Shown piece by piece: positions 8,286-17,464 of a stretch of 64,000 nucleotides of DNA (the first letter of the stretch is position 1; each line of letters opens with the position of its first letter). A program made the translations under genes and the position numbers. The notes below the pieces were generated by a model. It saw nothing but the letters and a program-made list of their open reading frames with translations, was not told where the DNA came from and searched no databases. Origin of the DNA: QHXW01 sp035280425 (lineage in GTDB: Bacteria; Acidobacteriota; Terriglobia; Bryobacterales; Bryobacteraceae); assembly GCA_035280425.1 (NCBI GenBank), contig DATEFW010000024.1, positions 62,001-126,000 of the forward strand. The letters are read 5' to 3'.

Positions 8286-8822
8286 ATGGCGCGGCTGAGC
8301 TGCGTAACTTTCCTTACACTGACTCTGTGCGGCCTGGCTTCGGCGCAGGACGCCGAAAAACTGGCGCCCTACTACCCCACACCGCTGACGATCGTCGAAA
8401 AAATGCTCGACCTGGGCGGGCTGAAAGCCGGCGAGAAGATGTTCGATCTGGGCTCCGGCGATGGGCGCATCGTGATCATGGCGGCGCAGAAGTATCACGC
8501 CGATGCGACCGGCATCGAGATGATGGACGACCTCTACCGCCAGAGCATGGAAAAAATCCGGACGCTAGGCCTCCAGAAAACCGCTCGCATTATCCACGGC
8601 GACATTTTCAAACAGGACTACAGCCCAGCCAACCTGCTCACGGTTTATCTGCTGCCGGTCTCGAACGATAAAGTCCGGCCGCTGCTCGAAAAGCAGCTCA
8701 AAAAAGGCACGCGCGTCGTTTCTCACGACTTCCCGTTCCGCGACTGGACGGCGGAAAAGGAAGTCACCATCGAGGACGATGGCGAGGGCCGCAGCCACAC
8801 GCTGTATCTTTACCGCCGGTAA
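8286..8822 (+). CDS. Exported FAM173-like class I SAM methyltransferase
   Basis: 178 residues. Residues 1-20 look like a signal peptide ending in LASA-QD. The rest is a compact Rossmann methyltransferase with motif I FDLGSGDGRIV, an acidic end of strand 2 (TGIE), a hydrophobic LLTVYLLP strand and a GTRVVSHDFPF strand. The pattern PTPLTIVEKMLDLGGLK-GEKMFDLGSGDGR fits the FAM173/ATPSCKMT group, whose eukaryotic members methylate lysines in ADP/ATP translocase and ATP synthase subunit c. Export is odd because SAM is cytoplasmic; the leader may instead be a membrane anchor facing the cytoplasm. It follows the symporter by 16 bp and the next gene starts 28 bp later. Confidence 0.8.
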   Translation: MARLSCVTFLTLTLCGLASAQDAEKLAPYYPTPLTIVEKMLDLGGLKAGEKMFDLGSGDGRIVIMAAQKYHADATGIEMMDDLYRQSMEKIRTLGLQKTARIIHGDIFKQDYSPANLLTVYLLPVSNDKVRPLLEKQLKKGTRVVSHDFPFRDWTAEKEVTIEDDGEGRSHTLYLYRR

Positions 8823-8850
8823 CCTGCAAAATCATGCCGAGGCCTGAGCT

Positions 8851-11169
8851 GTGAGCCGGGGCCGCGAGCTTCTGCTGCTGGCTGCGTTCACGGTCCTGGT
8901 GCACGCGCCGTTTCTCAACCAGCCGGTGCAGGGCGACGAGATCACGTACCTGGACATCGCCCGGCAGGTTCTGCTCCAGCCCCTGACGCCCACGAATTTC
9001 CAGTACGTGTTTCAGGGGCACGTGGTGGACGCTTCGGGGCATCCTCATCCGCCATTGAACGCGTATCTGCTCGCGATCGCATGGCTGATCCGAGGCCGTT
9101 TTTCCGAGCTTTTCTTCCACTGTTTCTATCTGCTGTTCGCGCTGGGCATCAGCTTCGCGGCGTATGCGCTGGCGGCGCGCTTTACATCGCAGCCGTTATG
9201 GGGCGCGCTGCTGGTGGCGGCATCGCCCATCGTGGAAGTCAATACGAACACGCTGGCCGGCCCCGAAGCCCCTGCTCTGGCGTTCCTTTTGACCGGCGCG
9301 GCGGCGTTTTTCTGGCGGCGGTTCTGGGTTGCCGGCATCGCCCTGACGCTTGCCGGATTGACGGAATTGCAGGCCCTGGCGCTTTCGCCGATCCTTCTTG
9401 TCGAGTACGCGATCAAGCGCGAGCGGCCGCCGCGCGCTGCATGGGTGGCACTGGCGGCGCCGTTTGTTGGACTCGGGGCGTGGCAGGCGCTCGAGCTGGC
9501 TCTCACGCATCGTCTTCCGGGCGCAGTGCTGCTCGGCTATGCGCAGAGCTCGGGACGAAGTCAACTCCGGCTGAAAGGCGCCAGCGCTCTGGCCCTCATG
9601 GAACACCTGGGCATACTGGTGACGCTGGTTCCGCTGGCGCGGCGGCGCGTGTGGACGCTCGCGCCCGGGATCGTCGCCTGTGTTGGGGCCGGCAGTTATC
9701 CTTGGTGGGAACGCGGGCTGCTGCTGATCTTCGTGGCGCTGGGCGCGAACGCGCTCGCCTGGTTGTGGGAAGCGCGCCGGACGAGCCCCGTCCTGGCCGC
9801 GTGGTGCCTGCTGTATTTCAGTTTTGCAGTCATCGTGTTTTTTGCGGGCGCCGCGCGTTACCTGCTGCCGCTGGCTGCGCCGATGGTGCTGCTCTACGTT
9901 CTTCAATTCGCCGGCCGGCCGCGGATGCTCGCGCTGGCGCTGGGCGTCAATCTGGTATTGGGCTTGAACATTTCGTTCGCGTCGTATGAATTTGCCCGCG
10001 TTTACGCCCAAATCCCGCCGCCTCCCGGCAAGACATTTCTGGTGAACGGCGAGTGGGGATTCCGCTATTACATGCTGGAGCATGGCGGGCGCACGCTGGC
10101 GGTGAACAGCGTGCCGAATCCGGGAGAATGGATCGTGTCTTCCGATCTCTCGCTCGCCGGAAATTACGACAGTTTAGCGGAAGAAACGGCGGTGCCGCTG
10201 CGCGCCTCTGAAGTTTGGGTTCGCACGCCGCTGCGGTTGATCGATCGTTACGCCCATTCCGGGTTTTCGAGCGCGTCATTTGGATTGCTGCCGTTTTCTT
10301 TTTCCCGAAAGCCGCTCGATAGGATCGCGTATGCGCGAACTTCGTCTTTCCTGAACCTGGAGGCGCCATGGATGCCGACCCAATTCTCCGGACGCCTGGT
10401 GTATCTGCCTGAAGCCGGAGCAGAGATTCGCTTGCCGTTGGACCCGCAAGGCTCGCTGCATTTTGCGCTTTTCGGCCGAGGGCATGGGGCGGCGAAATTT
10501 CTGATTCGACGGGCGTCTGGCGGAGCCGTGTTCGAAAAAAATGTCGACATCAATGGCGAGCTTTGGGAGCCGCATCAGTTGCCTCTGGCGGAAATCGGCG
10601 AAGCAGTCCTTTCGATCACGGCCGCGGCCCGCGTCAAGGCAGGCTGGGGCGACCTCGCGGCCGACGCCGATCGCGGCGGCGTCCCTGCCGAATCTACGGC
10701 CTCGGCAGAGCCTGCGCTTTCCTACTTGAACCTCGGCGATATTCGAACCAGGCCGCAACTGATTTCGGGCTGGTACGCAGTCGAAGACGGCGCCTGGCGC
10801 TGGATGGCCAAGGACGCGGAGGCGGTGCTTCGTACGCCCTCGGGCGGACCGGTGAGCTTCGAAATGGCGCTTTACTTCCCCCCGGATTACATGCAACGTG
10901 CCGGCGGCCCGGTCACGGCTTCGGTCGCAATCGACGGCAAGCCGTTCGCGCAGGAAGTTTACATTGAGCCCGGAGGCCATCGATTTTCGAAGACCGTCAA
11001 TAGCGGTTTTTTGCGCCTTCCTAGTGCGAAGATCAGGATCACTCTGAACCGTTGGCTGGCGCCTTCCGGATCGGAACAGCGGGAGCTGGGAGCCGTGGTC
11101 GAGCGTTTGGGATTCGTTAGTGTCCAAACCAATGGGCAGCCGCCTGTTAGTGCTACGCTGACGAAGTGA
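8851..11169 (+). CDS. GT39/ArnT-like integral membrane glycosyltransferase
   Basis: 772 residues with a GTG start. The N-terminal half has about 10-12 membrane segments. The first extracytoplasmic loop contains GDEITYLDIARQ, the acidic motif expected of PMT/ArnT-type (GT-C) transferases that use polyprenyl-phosphate sugars. The C-terminal half (from about residue 385) is soluble and beta-rich, probably periplasmic. Predicted role: moving a lipid-linked sugar onto a lipid, protein or glycan at the outer face of the inner membrane; the acceptor is unknown. The last four bases overlap the GTG of bshA, so the two are translationally coupled. Confidence 0.8.
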   Translation: MSRGRELLLLAAFTVLVHAPFLNQPVQGDEITYLDIARQVLLQPLTPTNFQYVFQGHVVDASGHPHPPLNAYLLAIAWLIRGRFSELFFHCFYLLFALGISFAAYALAARFTSQPLWGALLVAASPIVEVNTNTLAGPEAPALAFLLTGAAAFFWRRFWVAGIALTLAGLTELQALALSPILLVEYAIKRERPPRAAWVALAAPFVGLGAWQALELALTHRLPGAVLLGYAQSSGRSQLRLKGASALALMEHLGILVTLVPLARRRVWTLAPGIVACVGAGSYPWWERGLLLIFVALGANALAWLWEARRTSPVLAAWCLLYFSFAVIVFFAGAARYLLPLAAPMVLLYVLQFAGRPRMLALALGVNLVLGLNISFASYEFARVYAQIPPPPGKTFLVNGEWGFRYYMLEHGGRTLAVNSVPNPGEWIVSSDLSLAGNYDSLAEETAVPLRASEVWVRTPLRLIDRYAHSGFSSASFGLLPFSFSRKPLDRIAYARTSSFLNLEAPWMPTQFSGRLVYLPEAGAEIRLPLDPQGSLHFALFGRGHGAAKFLIRRASGGAVFEKNVDINGELWEPHQLPLAEIGEAVLSITAAARVKAGWGDLAADADRGGVPAESTASAEPALSYLNLGDIRTRPQLISGWYAVEDGAWRWMAKDAEAVLRTPSGGPVSFEMALYFPPDYMQRAGGPVTASVAIDGKPFAQEVYIEPGGHRFSKTVNSGFLRLPSAKIRITLNRWLAPSGSEQRELGAVVERLGFVSVQTNGQPPVSATLTK

Positions 11170-12314
11170 AGATAGGGATCACCTGTTATCCCACGTATGG
11201 CGGCAGCGGAATTGTGGCCACCGAGCTGGGGCTCGAGCTGGCGAACCGCGGCCACCAGGTTCACTTCATTACCTATTCGAATCCCATTCGTCTCGATCCG
11301 GGAATTCCGCGCATTCATTATCACGAAGTCGAAGTGTCCAATTACCCGCTTTTTCAGTACCCGCCGTACTGTCTGGCGCTGGCTTCGCGAATGGCGGAAG
11401 TGGCGCAAGGCTATGGACTCGATCTGCTGCACGTGCATTATGCGATTCCGCACTCGATTGCGGCGCTGCTGGCGCAACAGATGCTCGCTCCAAAGCGGCG
11501 GCTGCCGTTCATCACCACGCTGCACGGCACCGACATTACGCTGGTCGGCTCAGATCGTTCCTATTTTCCGATCACCAAGTTTTCGATCGAACAGTCGAAC
11601 GGGATCACGGGCATCAGCGGGTTTATCCGCAAGCGGACGGCGGAAGTTTTCGGCGTCACCAACCGCATTCGGGTGATCCCCAATTTCGTCAATGTCGAGA
11701 CGTACAAGCCGGACGCGGAGAAGCGCGCGGCGCGCCAGTTCGCGCCAGCGGGTGAAAAGCTGATGATTCACCTTTCGAATTTTCGCCCGGTGAAGCGCGT
11801 GCTCGACTGCATCCACATTCTGGCACGCGTGCGAAGGAAAACGCCCGCGCATCTGCTGATGGTAGGGGACGGGCCGGACTGCGGCCCGGCGGAGCTGCTG
11901 GCGCGTGAGTTGGGCGTCGAAGATCACGTCAGCTTTCTCGGCAAGCAGAACCATGTCGAGCGGCTGATCCCGCTGGCGCATGTGCTGCTGATGCCGAGCG
12001 AACTGGAGGCCTTCGGCCTGGCGGCGCTCGAAGCCATGGCGTGCGGCGTGCCGCCCATCGGCACCAACGCAGGCGGAGTGCCGGAGCTGATCACCAACGG
12101 TGCGGACGGCTTCATCGAGGATGTGGGAGATCTGGACGCGCAGGCAGCACGGGCGACGGAACTGCTCACCGATGGGCGCCTCCACGCGCGTATAGCGGCT
12201 GCGGCGCGCCAGACCGCGGCGAGCCGTTTTTCGAGCGATGAGATCATCCCGCAGTACGAGCGCTACTACGAAGAAATCTGCGGCGGAGCCACGCGGCCAG
12301 CGGCGGGCCGATGA
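11166..12314 (+). CDS. bshA: N-acetyl-alpha-D-glucosaminyl L-malate synthase
   Basis: 382-residue GT4 glycosyltransferase. The N-terminus MKIGITCYPTYGGSGIVATE and the stretch HVHYAIPHSIAALLAQQM are characteristic of BshA, which joins UDP-GlcNAc and L-malate in the first step of bacillithiol synthesis. The C-terminal Rossmann domain has LLMVGDGPDCGPAE and the GT4 donor-site motif SELEAFGLAALEAMACGVP. It starts with GTG in a GTGA overlap with the upstream membrane transferase. bshB and bshC are not in the window. Its last 71 bp overlap the end of the convergent GT87-like gene. Confidence 0.93.
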   Translation: MKIGITCYPTYGGSGIVATELGLELANRGHQVHFITYSNPIRLDPGIPRIHYHEVEVSNYPLFQYPPYCLALASRMAEVAQGYGLDLLHVHYAIPHSIAALLAQQMLAPKRRLPFITTLHGTDITLVGSDRSYFPITKFSIEQSNGITGISGFIRKRTAEVFGVTNRIRVIPNFVNVETYKPDAEKRAARQFAPAGEKLMIHLSNFRPVKRVLDCIHILARVRRKTPAHLLMVGDGPDCGPAELLARELGVEDHVSFLGKQNHVERLIPLAHVLLMPSELEAFGLAALEAMACGVPPIGTNAGGVPELITNGADGFIEDVGDLDAQAARATELLTDGRLHARIAAAARQTAASRFSSDEIIPQYERYYEEICGGATRPAAGR

Positions 12315-13515
12315 GCATGGCATAGACCGGCACGTATTCGTACCAGCGAATGGCGGTCGAGCCTTGCCATTCTCCCAGCGCCACCCACGAAATCACCGCC
12401 GCGTATGCCAGCGGCACCAGAGCCGTCCAAAGCAGCAGCGCCGTTACCGGAGCAAGCGCAAGCAGCGGCAACATCCACGTGAGATACCACGGATGGCAAT
12501 TGGCGGAAACCATCAGCATCACGGCAATCGCGGCCAGCGCGGCGCGTTCAAGCCGGACCTCACGCAGGGTCAGGATCGCGACGGCAAGCGCGACTATAGC
12601 GAATGCGGTGTACTTGGCACGATAGAGATCATCGGTGAAATAGAGAATGGCGCCGAACAGGCTGTCGTTATTGCGCCATCCGCCGACAAATCCGCTCATG
12701 AAGCGCAGGTTTTCCCAGATGTCGGTCCAATAAGGCAGCATGAAGCCGATCAAAATCGGGACCGCTACCCACCACTGATACCAGCGGCGCGGCCGGTACC
12801 GGCGCCATCCGATGAACAACGGAACGAGCATCACGGGCCAGATTTTCGCTGCAACGGCGAGTGCCAGCGCCACAAAGGCCCAGGTCCATCGCTCGCGCTT
12901 CGCTGCTACGAGGGCAAGGATAACTGCGAGCACCACGAGCGCATCGTTATGTCCCGTCGCCCAAAATTCAAAAACGCTGAGCGGCGACCAGGCATAAATC
13001 AAGATGCGTTCTCGCGGCAGATGGTGTGCGGCAAGCAGCAGCCACAGCGCGGCCATCGCTCCTAAGTCGCATAACGCATACGGCAGCTTGAACCAGAAGA
13101 CCTGGCGCTCAGGATCGGGAGTCAGCTTGGACGCGACGCGATAAGTCCATACTTCGACCTGCTCGATCAGCGGCCCATACACCGCCTTGAAATCCTTTCC
13201 GACCACTTTGGGATAAGTCGAGTCACGAAGCTGCACCCACTCGGGATCGCGCGGCCGCGCGGCATAGGGGTTCCCGCCCACGGCCTGAAGTTTTCCCTCC
13301 CAGCGGTAACGGTAGGGATCGTCAGAGAGAGAAGGTCCGATCGGCCAAACGGTAACGCGAAAAACAGCACCCGCCATAAAGATAGCTGCCGCTGTTTTGG
13401 GAAATTTGATACGATCCGGAAGCCGTAACGCCAGATAACACGAAACGAGATAGAATAGACCTGCTAAAACTAATAGTGTTGAGGCCTCCGGCACATGCGT
13501 TCTAAGGTCGCCCAA
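12244..13515 (-). CDS. GT87-like (DUF2029) membrane mannosyltransferase-type protein
   Basis: 423 residues, about 10 membrane segments. The first large loop carries SLSDDPYRYRWEGKLQAVGG, an acidic motif of GT-C enzymes that use polyprenyl-phosphomannose-type donors, and there is a GHNDALVVLAV segment typical of the family. A role in envelope glycan assembly is likely; the precise sugar is not deducible. The only in-frame start at the expected place is a TTG at 13515, so the true start is uncertain by a few codons. Its end overlaps bshA by 71 bp tail to tail. Confidence 0.8.
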   Translation of the reverse strand: MGDLRTHVPEASTLLVLAGLFYLVSCYLALRLPDRIKFPKTAAAIFMAGAVFRVTVWPIGPSLSDDPYRYRWEGKLQAVGGNPYAARPRDPEWVQLRDSTYPKVVGKDFKAVYGPLIEQVEVWTYRVASKLTPDPERQVFWFKLPYALCDLGAMAALWLLLAAHHLPRERILIYAWSPLSVFEFWATGHNDALVVLAVILALVAAKRERWTWAFVALALAVAAKIWPVMLVPLFIGWRRYRPRRWYQWWVAVPILIGFMLPYWTDIWENLRFMSGFVGGWRNNDSLFGAILYFTDDLYRAKYTAFAIVALAVAILTLREVRLERAALAAIAVMLMVSANCHPWYLTWMLPLLALAPVTALLLWTALVPLAYAAVISWVALGEWQGSTAIRWYEYVPVYAMLIGPPLAAWLRRRFLRSSARTAG

Positions 13516-13605
13516 AAGGCGGAGCCGGAGAAAAACGGCCCATAAAGCGCTCGCGGCGGGAATTAATCCAAGCCGCGCGATTCGATCAGTCCGGGACAGA
13601 TCATT

Positions 13606-15219
13606 ATGCTACCAGCTTCGATCCCGCCGGCTTTGCTGGCCGCGGGTGTTACCGACCGCCTGATGCGGCAGCTGTTCGATAACACTTTCGCCGGCATATA
13701 CCAGCTTTCGTGGTTCGACTGGTCGCTGCTGATCCCTTACTTCGGAACGTTGATCATCCTGTCGGTATACGGCCTGCACCGCTACGACATCATCCGCACT
13801 TATTTCAAATACCGGAAGAACGCGACCAAAGAGCCGGCGCGGCGGTTCGACCAGCTCCCGCGCGTCACGATTCAATTGCCGATCTACAACGAACGGTATG
13901 TCGTCGAGCGGCTGATCGATGAAGTGACAAAAATCGAGTACCCGCGCGACTTGCTGCAGATCCAGGTGCTCGACGACTCGACCGACGATACCCACCTTTA
14001 CGCGGAAGCGCTGTGCGAGCGCTACCGTGCGCTGGGTTATCCGATCGAGTACCATCACCGCACCGATCGCGTAGGCTTTAAAGCCGGTGCGCTCGCCGAG
14101 GGACTAAAGAGCGCTACCGGCCAGTTCGCGGCAGTTTTTGACGCCGACTTCATCCCGCCGGCGGACTTTCTGATGAAGACCATGCATTACTTCGCCGATC
14201 CAAAAGTCGGGGTGGTGCAGACGCGCTGGAGTTATCTCAACCGGGATTACAATTTTTTGACTGAAGTGGAGGCCATGCTGCTCGATGGCCACTTTATTCT
14301 GGAGCACGGCGCACGGTCGCGGGCCGGATATTTCTTTAATTTCAACGGCACTGCGGGCATCCTGCGGATCGCCATGATCGAGGACGCCGGCGGCTGGCAG
14401 GCAGATACGCTGACCGAAGACTCCGATTTGAGTTACCGCGCCCAGCTAAAGGGCTGGCGGTTCGTTTACGTGCCGGGCCTGGATTGCCCCTCCGAGCTGC
14501 CAGTCGAGATGCACGGCTTTCAGGTGCAGCAGTCGCGCTGGGCCAAGGGCCTCACGCAAACGGCTCGCAAGATTCTGCCGCAGATGTTCCGCGCCAATTT
14601 ACCCTGGCGGGTGAAGGCCGAAGCTTTCCTGCATCTGACGCCCAATATTTCGTATCCGCTGATGCTCGTGGTTTCGGCGCTGATGCTGCCGGTCATGATC
14701 GTGCGGTTCTACATGGGCGTGTTCCAGATGATGTTTCTGGATCTGCCGCTGATCATTGCTTCGTTCTGGTCGATCTCGGCTTTCTATATCATTGCGTACC
14801 GGGAGCTTTACCCTAAACACTGGAAGCGTTCGGTATTCCTTTTGCCGATGCTCATGGCCATAGGCGTCGCGCTGACCATCATCAATACCAGGGCCGTGCT
14901 CGAAGCCCTCGTCGGCATCCGCAGCGCGTTTGTGCGCACGCCGAAGTACGCGATCGACGGACGTCCGGTGAGTCTCGAGCATAAGAAGTACCGCCGCAAG
15001 AGCGGGTGGCTTCCTTACATCGAGATCGCCGTGGGCTCGTATTTCCTCTACATGATCAGTTTTGCGATCGATACGTATAACTACTTTGCCATTCCTTTCC
15101 TTGCGTTATTCACCGCGGGATATTACTGGGCCGGCTTTGCGACGCTTTACCAGGAGCATCAGGGCCGCCTGCGCTGGCTGCGCGAGCGCCGGGCATACGA
15201 AATGCAGACCGCGCGGTAA
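13606..15219 (+). CDS. Cellulose-synthase-like GT2 membrane glycosyltransferase
   Basis: 537 residues. A hydrophobic N-terminal segment (about 35-58) precedes a GT2 catalytic domain with all processive-synthase motifs: VTIQLPIYNE, QVLDDSTDDT, FDADFIPP, the TEDSDLSYRAQ segment and the QQSRWAKG (Q-x-x-RW) motif. Four or more membrane segments follow, with a charged C-terminal tail. Enzymes of this kind polymerise or add beta-linked hexoses at the inner membrane. There is no PilZ domain and no bcsB partner nearby, so a glucomannan-type or non-cellulosic product is as likely as cellulose. It ends 9 bp before the convergent trp gene. Confidence 0.9.
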   Translation: MLPASIPPALLAAGVTDRLMRQLFDNTFAGIYQLSWFDWSLLIPYFGTLIILSVYGLHRYDIIRTYFKYRKNATKEPARRFDQLPRVTIQLPIYNERYVVERLIDEVTKIEYPRDLLQIQVLDDSTDDTHLYAEALCERYRALGYPIEYHHRTDRVGFKAGALAEGLKSATGQFAAVFDADFIPPADFLMKTMHYFADPKVGVVQTRWSYLNRDYNFLTEVEAMLLDGHFILEHGARSRAGYFFNFNGTAGILRIAMIEDAGGWQADTLTEDSDLSYRAQLKGWRFVYVPGLDCPSELPVEMHGFQVQQSRWAKGLTQTARKILPQMFRANLPWRVKAEAFLHLTPNISYPLMLVVSALMLPVMIVRFYMGVFQMMFLDLPLIIASFWSISAFYIIAYRELYPKHWKRSVFLLPMLMAIGVALTIINTRAVLEALVGIRSAFVRTPKYAIDGRPVSLEHKKYRRKSGWLPYIEIAVGSYFLYMISFAIDTYNYFAIPFLALFTAGYYWAGFATLYQEHQGRLRWLRERRAYEMQTAR

Positions 15220-15228
15220 ACGTACCGG

Positions 15229-17385
15229 CTACGCCGGCGCGCCGGTCCGCAATCGGCCGTAGAGCTTCACCACGTTCTCGATCATCCGCAATCCGCAATC
15301 GCCTTCCAGCGTGAGAATCGATTCGGGATGAAACTGCACCGCCTCGACGGGCAGCTCCCTGTGCCGCACGCCCATAATCACGCCGTCTTCGGATTCGGCG
15401 GTGATTTCCAGCGAGGCCGGCAGCTTGTCGCGCTTGGCGAACAAGGAATGATAGCGGCCCACCTGAAAGCGCTCCGGAAGCCCTTCGAACACGCCCTGGC
15501 CGCGGTGAGTGATCCAGGAAGGCTTGCCGTGCATGGGATAAGGCAGAACGTCCAGCTCGCCGCCGAGGGCTTCGACGGCGCCCTGCAATCCGAGGCATAC
15601 GCCGAAAACCGGAACACCGAGGCGCACGGCGTGCTTCACCAGATCGGGAACGCCGAAATCCGAAGGCCGCCCTGGGCCGGGCGAGATCAGGATCAGGTTC
15701 GGCGCCATTTCGCGGATCAGCTCCGGCGGAAAACCGGCGCGATATGTGATGACTTCGGCGCCGGTCTGGCGGGCATAGTTGGCCAGAGTGTGGATGAAGC
15801 AGTCGGCGTTATCGACCAGCAAGAGGCGCACGCCGGCGCCATCCTGCTCGCGGACTTCGGCGCGCGGTTTTTCGGGCTCTCCGCCCAGAATGCGGAAAAA
15901 ACCGGTCGCCTTCAGGCGCGTTTCGCGCTCTTCCATTTCCGGCACCGAATCGTAGAGCAGCGTCGCGCCCGCCGGATAGGTCGCGATGCCGTTCCGCAGA
16001 TAAGTCGTGCGAATGAGAATGCCGGTATTGATGTCGCCCGTGAGCGACAGCATGCCCACGGCCCCGCCATACCAGCCGCGCGCTTCTTTTTCGAGGCTCT
16101 CCACCGCGACGGCTGCGGCTTTTTTGGGCGCGCCGATCACGGTGACCGCCCACATGTGGCTTAAAAACGCATCCAGCGAATCGAAACCCTCTTTCAGAAA
16201 TCCCTCGACGTGATCGACGGTATGGAACAATCCGGCGTAGGATTCGATCTGCCGCCGGCCGATGACCTTCACCGTTCCCGGCTCGCACACGCGCGACTTA
16301 TCGTTGCGGTCGACGTCGGTGCACATGGTCAGCTCGGATTCCTCCTTGGTGGAATCGAGCAGTTCGCGAATGGCGGCAGCGTCTTTGATCGGATCGCCGG
16401 TGCGGCGCGCCGTGCCCGCGATCGGGCAGGTCTCGACACGCTGGCCTTCCACGCGCACGAACATCTCGGGTGACGCACCGACGAGCTGTTCGTCGCCGAA
16501 CTGCAGCAGAAACTCGTAGGGACTGGGATTGGCGCGCTGCATGCGCTCGAAAAGCTCCGATGCTTTGCCGGAATAGGGCGTGCGGAAGGTCTGGTGCAGG
16601 ACTACTTCGTAGTAATCGCCGCGGCGCATGCCCTCGCGCACCTTTTCGACGCTGGCCATGTACTCGTCGGGCGCATGATCGGATTCAATCGGCCCGGGCG
16701 CAACTTGAGGAGGCGGAGCAACCGTCTCGGCAGTGCGCTCGAGCGCCAGCGTGGACAGGCCCTGGCAATCGAAATCGTACTGGTAGCGCTCGATCTGCTC
16801 TTTCTTGCGATCCATGAAGTAAATGTCGTCGCAAAGATAGAGGTGCAGATCCTTCCGGCCGGCGCGCGGCAGGCGTTTTTCAATGGGATCGAACTGGAAC
16901 AGCAGATCGTAGCCGAACGCGCCTACCAGAGCGAGGCGCGAATCTTCCCCGTTCCGGAACTCCTGGATCAGAGCCCGCAGAATCGAGAAAACCGAAGGCT
17001 GCTTGCTCCGTTCTTCTTCAGGAAAAAGTTCAGGCAGCGGCTTGAGCCGGCCGGCGAGAACCATGCCCGATTGCAAGCCGAATTCTTCCCAGTGCGGATG
17101 GCCCTGAAGCACCGGCGCCAGCATCTGGGTAAGCATTTCCCCGCGCAGATTGAGCGGACGAAACTCCACGCGCCGGTCGAATGCCACGATTTCGAGCGGC
17201 GGCTTGGTGGAAGCGAAATCCCAACGCGAGTATCGTCCCGGAAACTCATAACCGGATGATAAATAAATCCCGCGGTGCGTATCCAATTCCCGCAGCAAAT
17301 GCCTGAGACCTTTGCGGTAACTTCCCTTCGATAACGTTCGGGTGACGGTGATGCCATGCGAGGTGGTGTACTGGATGGTTCGCAT
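15229..17385 (-). CDS. trpE(G): Anthranilate synthase, fused TrpE-TrpG
   Basis: About 718 residues from the ATG at 17385; an ATG at 17430 would add 15. The chorismate-binding TrpE part covers roughly residues 30-490 and has VGASPEMFVRVEG, CPIAGTARRTGDP and the ELTMCTDVDRND segment. The glutamine amidotransferase part (about 525-710) has SPGPGRPSDFG, the nucleophile in GVCLGLQGA (Cys597) and the HPES site in VQFHPESILTLEGD. The fused polypeptide makes anthranilate from chorismate and glutamine in tryptophan synthesis. The same order and size are known from alpha-proteobacterial TrpE(G) enzymes. It is a stand-alone gene with no other trp gene nearby. Its 5' end faces the selenoprotein gene across less than 80 bp. 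Confidence 0.92.
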   Translation of the reverse strand: MRTIQYTTSHGITVTRTLSKGSYRKGLRHLLRELDTHRGIYLSSGYEFPGRYSRWDFASTKPPLEIVAFDRRVEFRPLNLRGEMLTQMLAPVLQGHPHWEEFGLQSGMVLAGRLKPLPELFPEEERSKQPSVFSILRALIQEFRNGEDSRLALVGAFGYDLLFQFDPIEKRLPRAGRKDLHLYLCDDIYFMDRKKEQIERYQYDFDCQGLSTLALERTAETVAPPPQVAPGPIESDHAPDEYMASVEKVREGMRRGDYYEVVLHQTFRTPYSGKASELFERMQRANPSPYEFLLQFGDEQLVGASPEMFVRVEGQRVETCPIAGTARRTGDPIKDAAAIRELLDSTKEESELTMCTDVDRNDKSRVCEPGTVKVIGRRQIESYAGLFHTVDHVEGFLKEGFDSLDAFLSHMWAVTVIGAPKKAAAVAVESLEKEARGWYGGAVGMLSLTGDINTGILIRTTYLRNGIATYPAGATLLYDSVPEMEERETRLKATGFFRILGGEPEKPRAEVREQDGAGVRLLLVDNADCFIHTLANYARQTGAEVITYRAGFPPELIREMAPNLILISPGPGRPSDFGVPDLVKHAVRLGVPVFGVCLGLQGAVEALGGELDVLPYPMHGKPSWITHRGQGVFEGLPERFQVGRYHSLFAKRDKLPASLEITAESEDGVIMGVRHRELPVEAVQFHPESILTLEGDCGLRMIENVVKLYGRLRTGAPA

Positions 17386-17464
17386 CGTGCGGCCTGACGG
17401 CTGGAACTGATTTCCATAGGATACCACCATGCCAATTCGCCGCCGCGTAGGTTAAACTGGCAGC

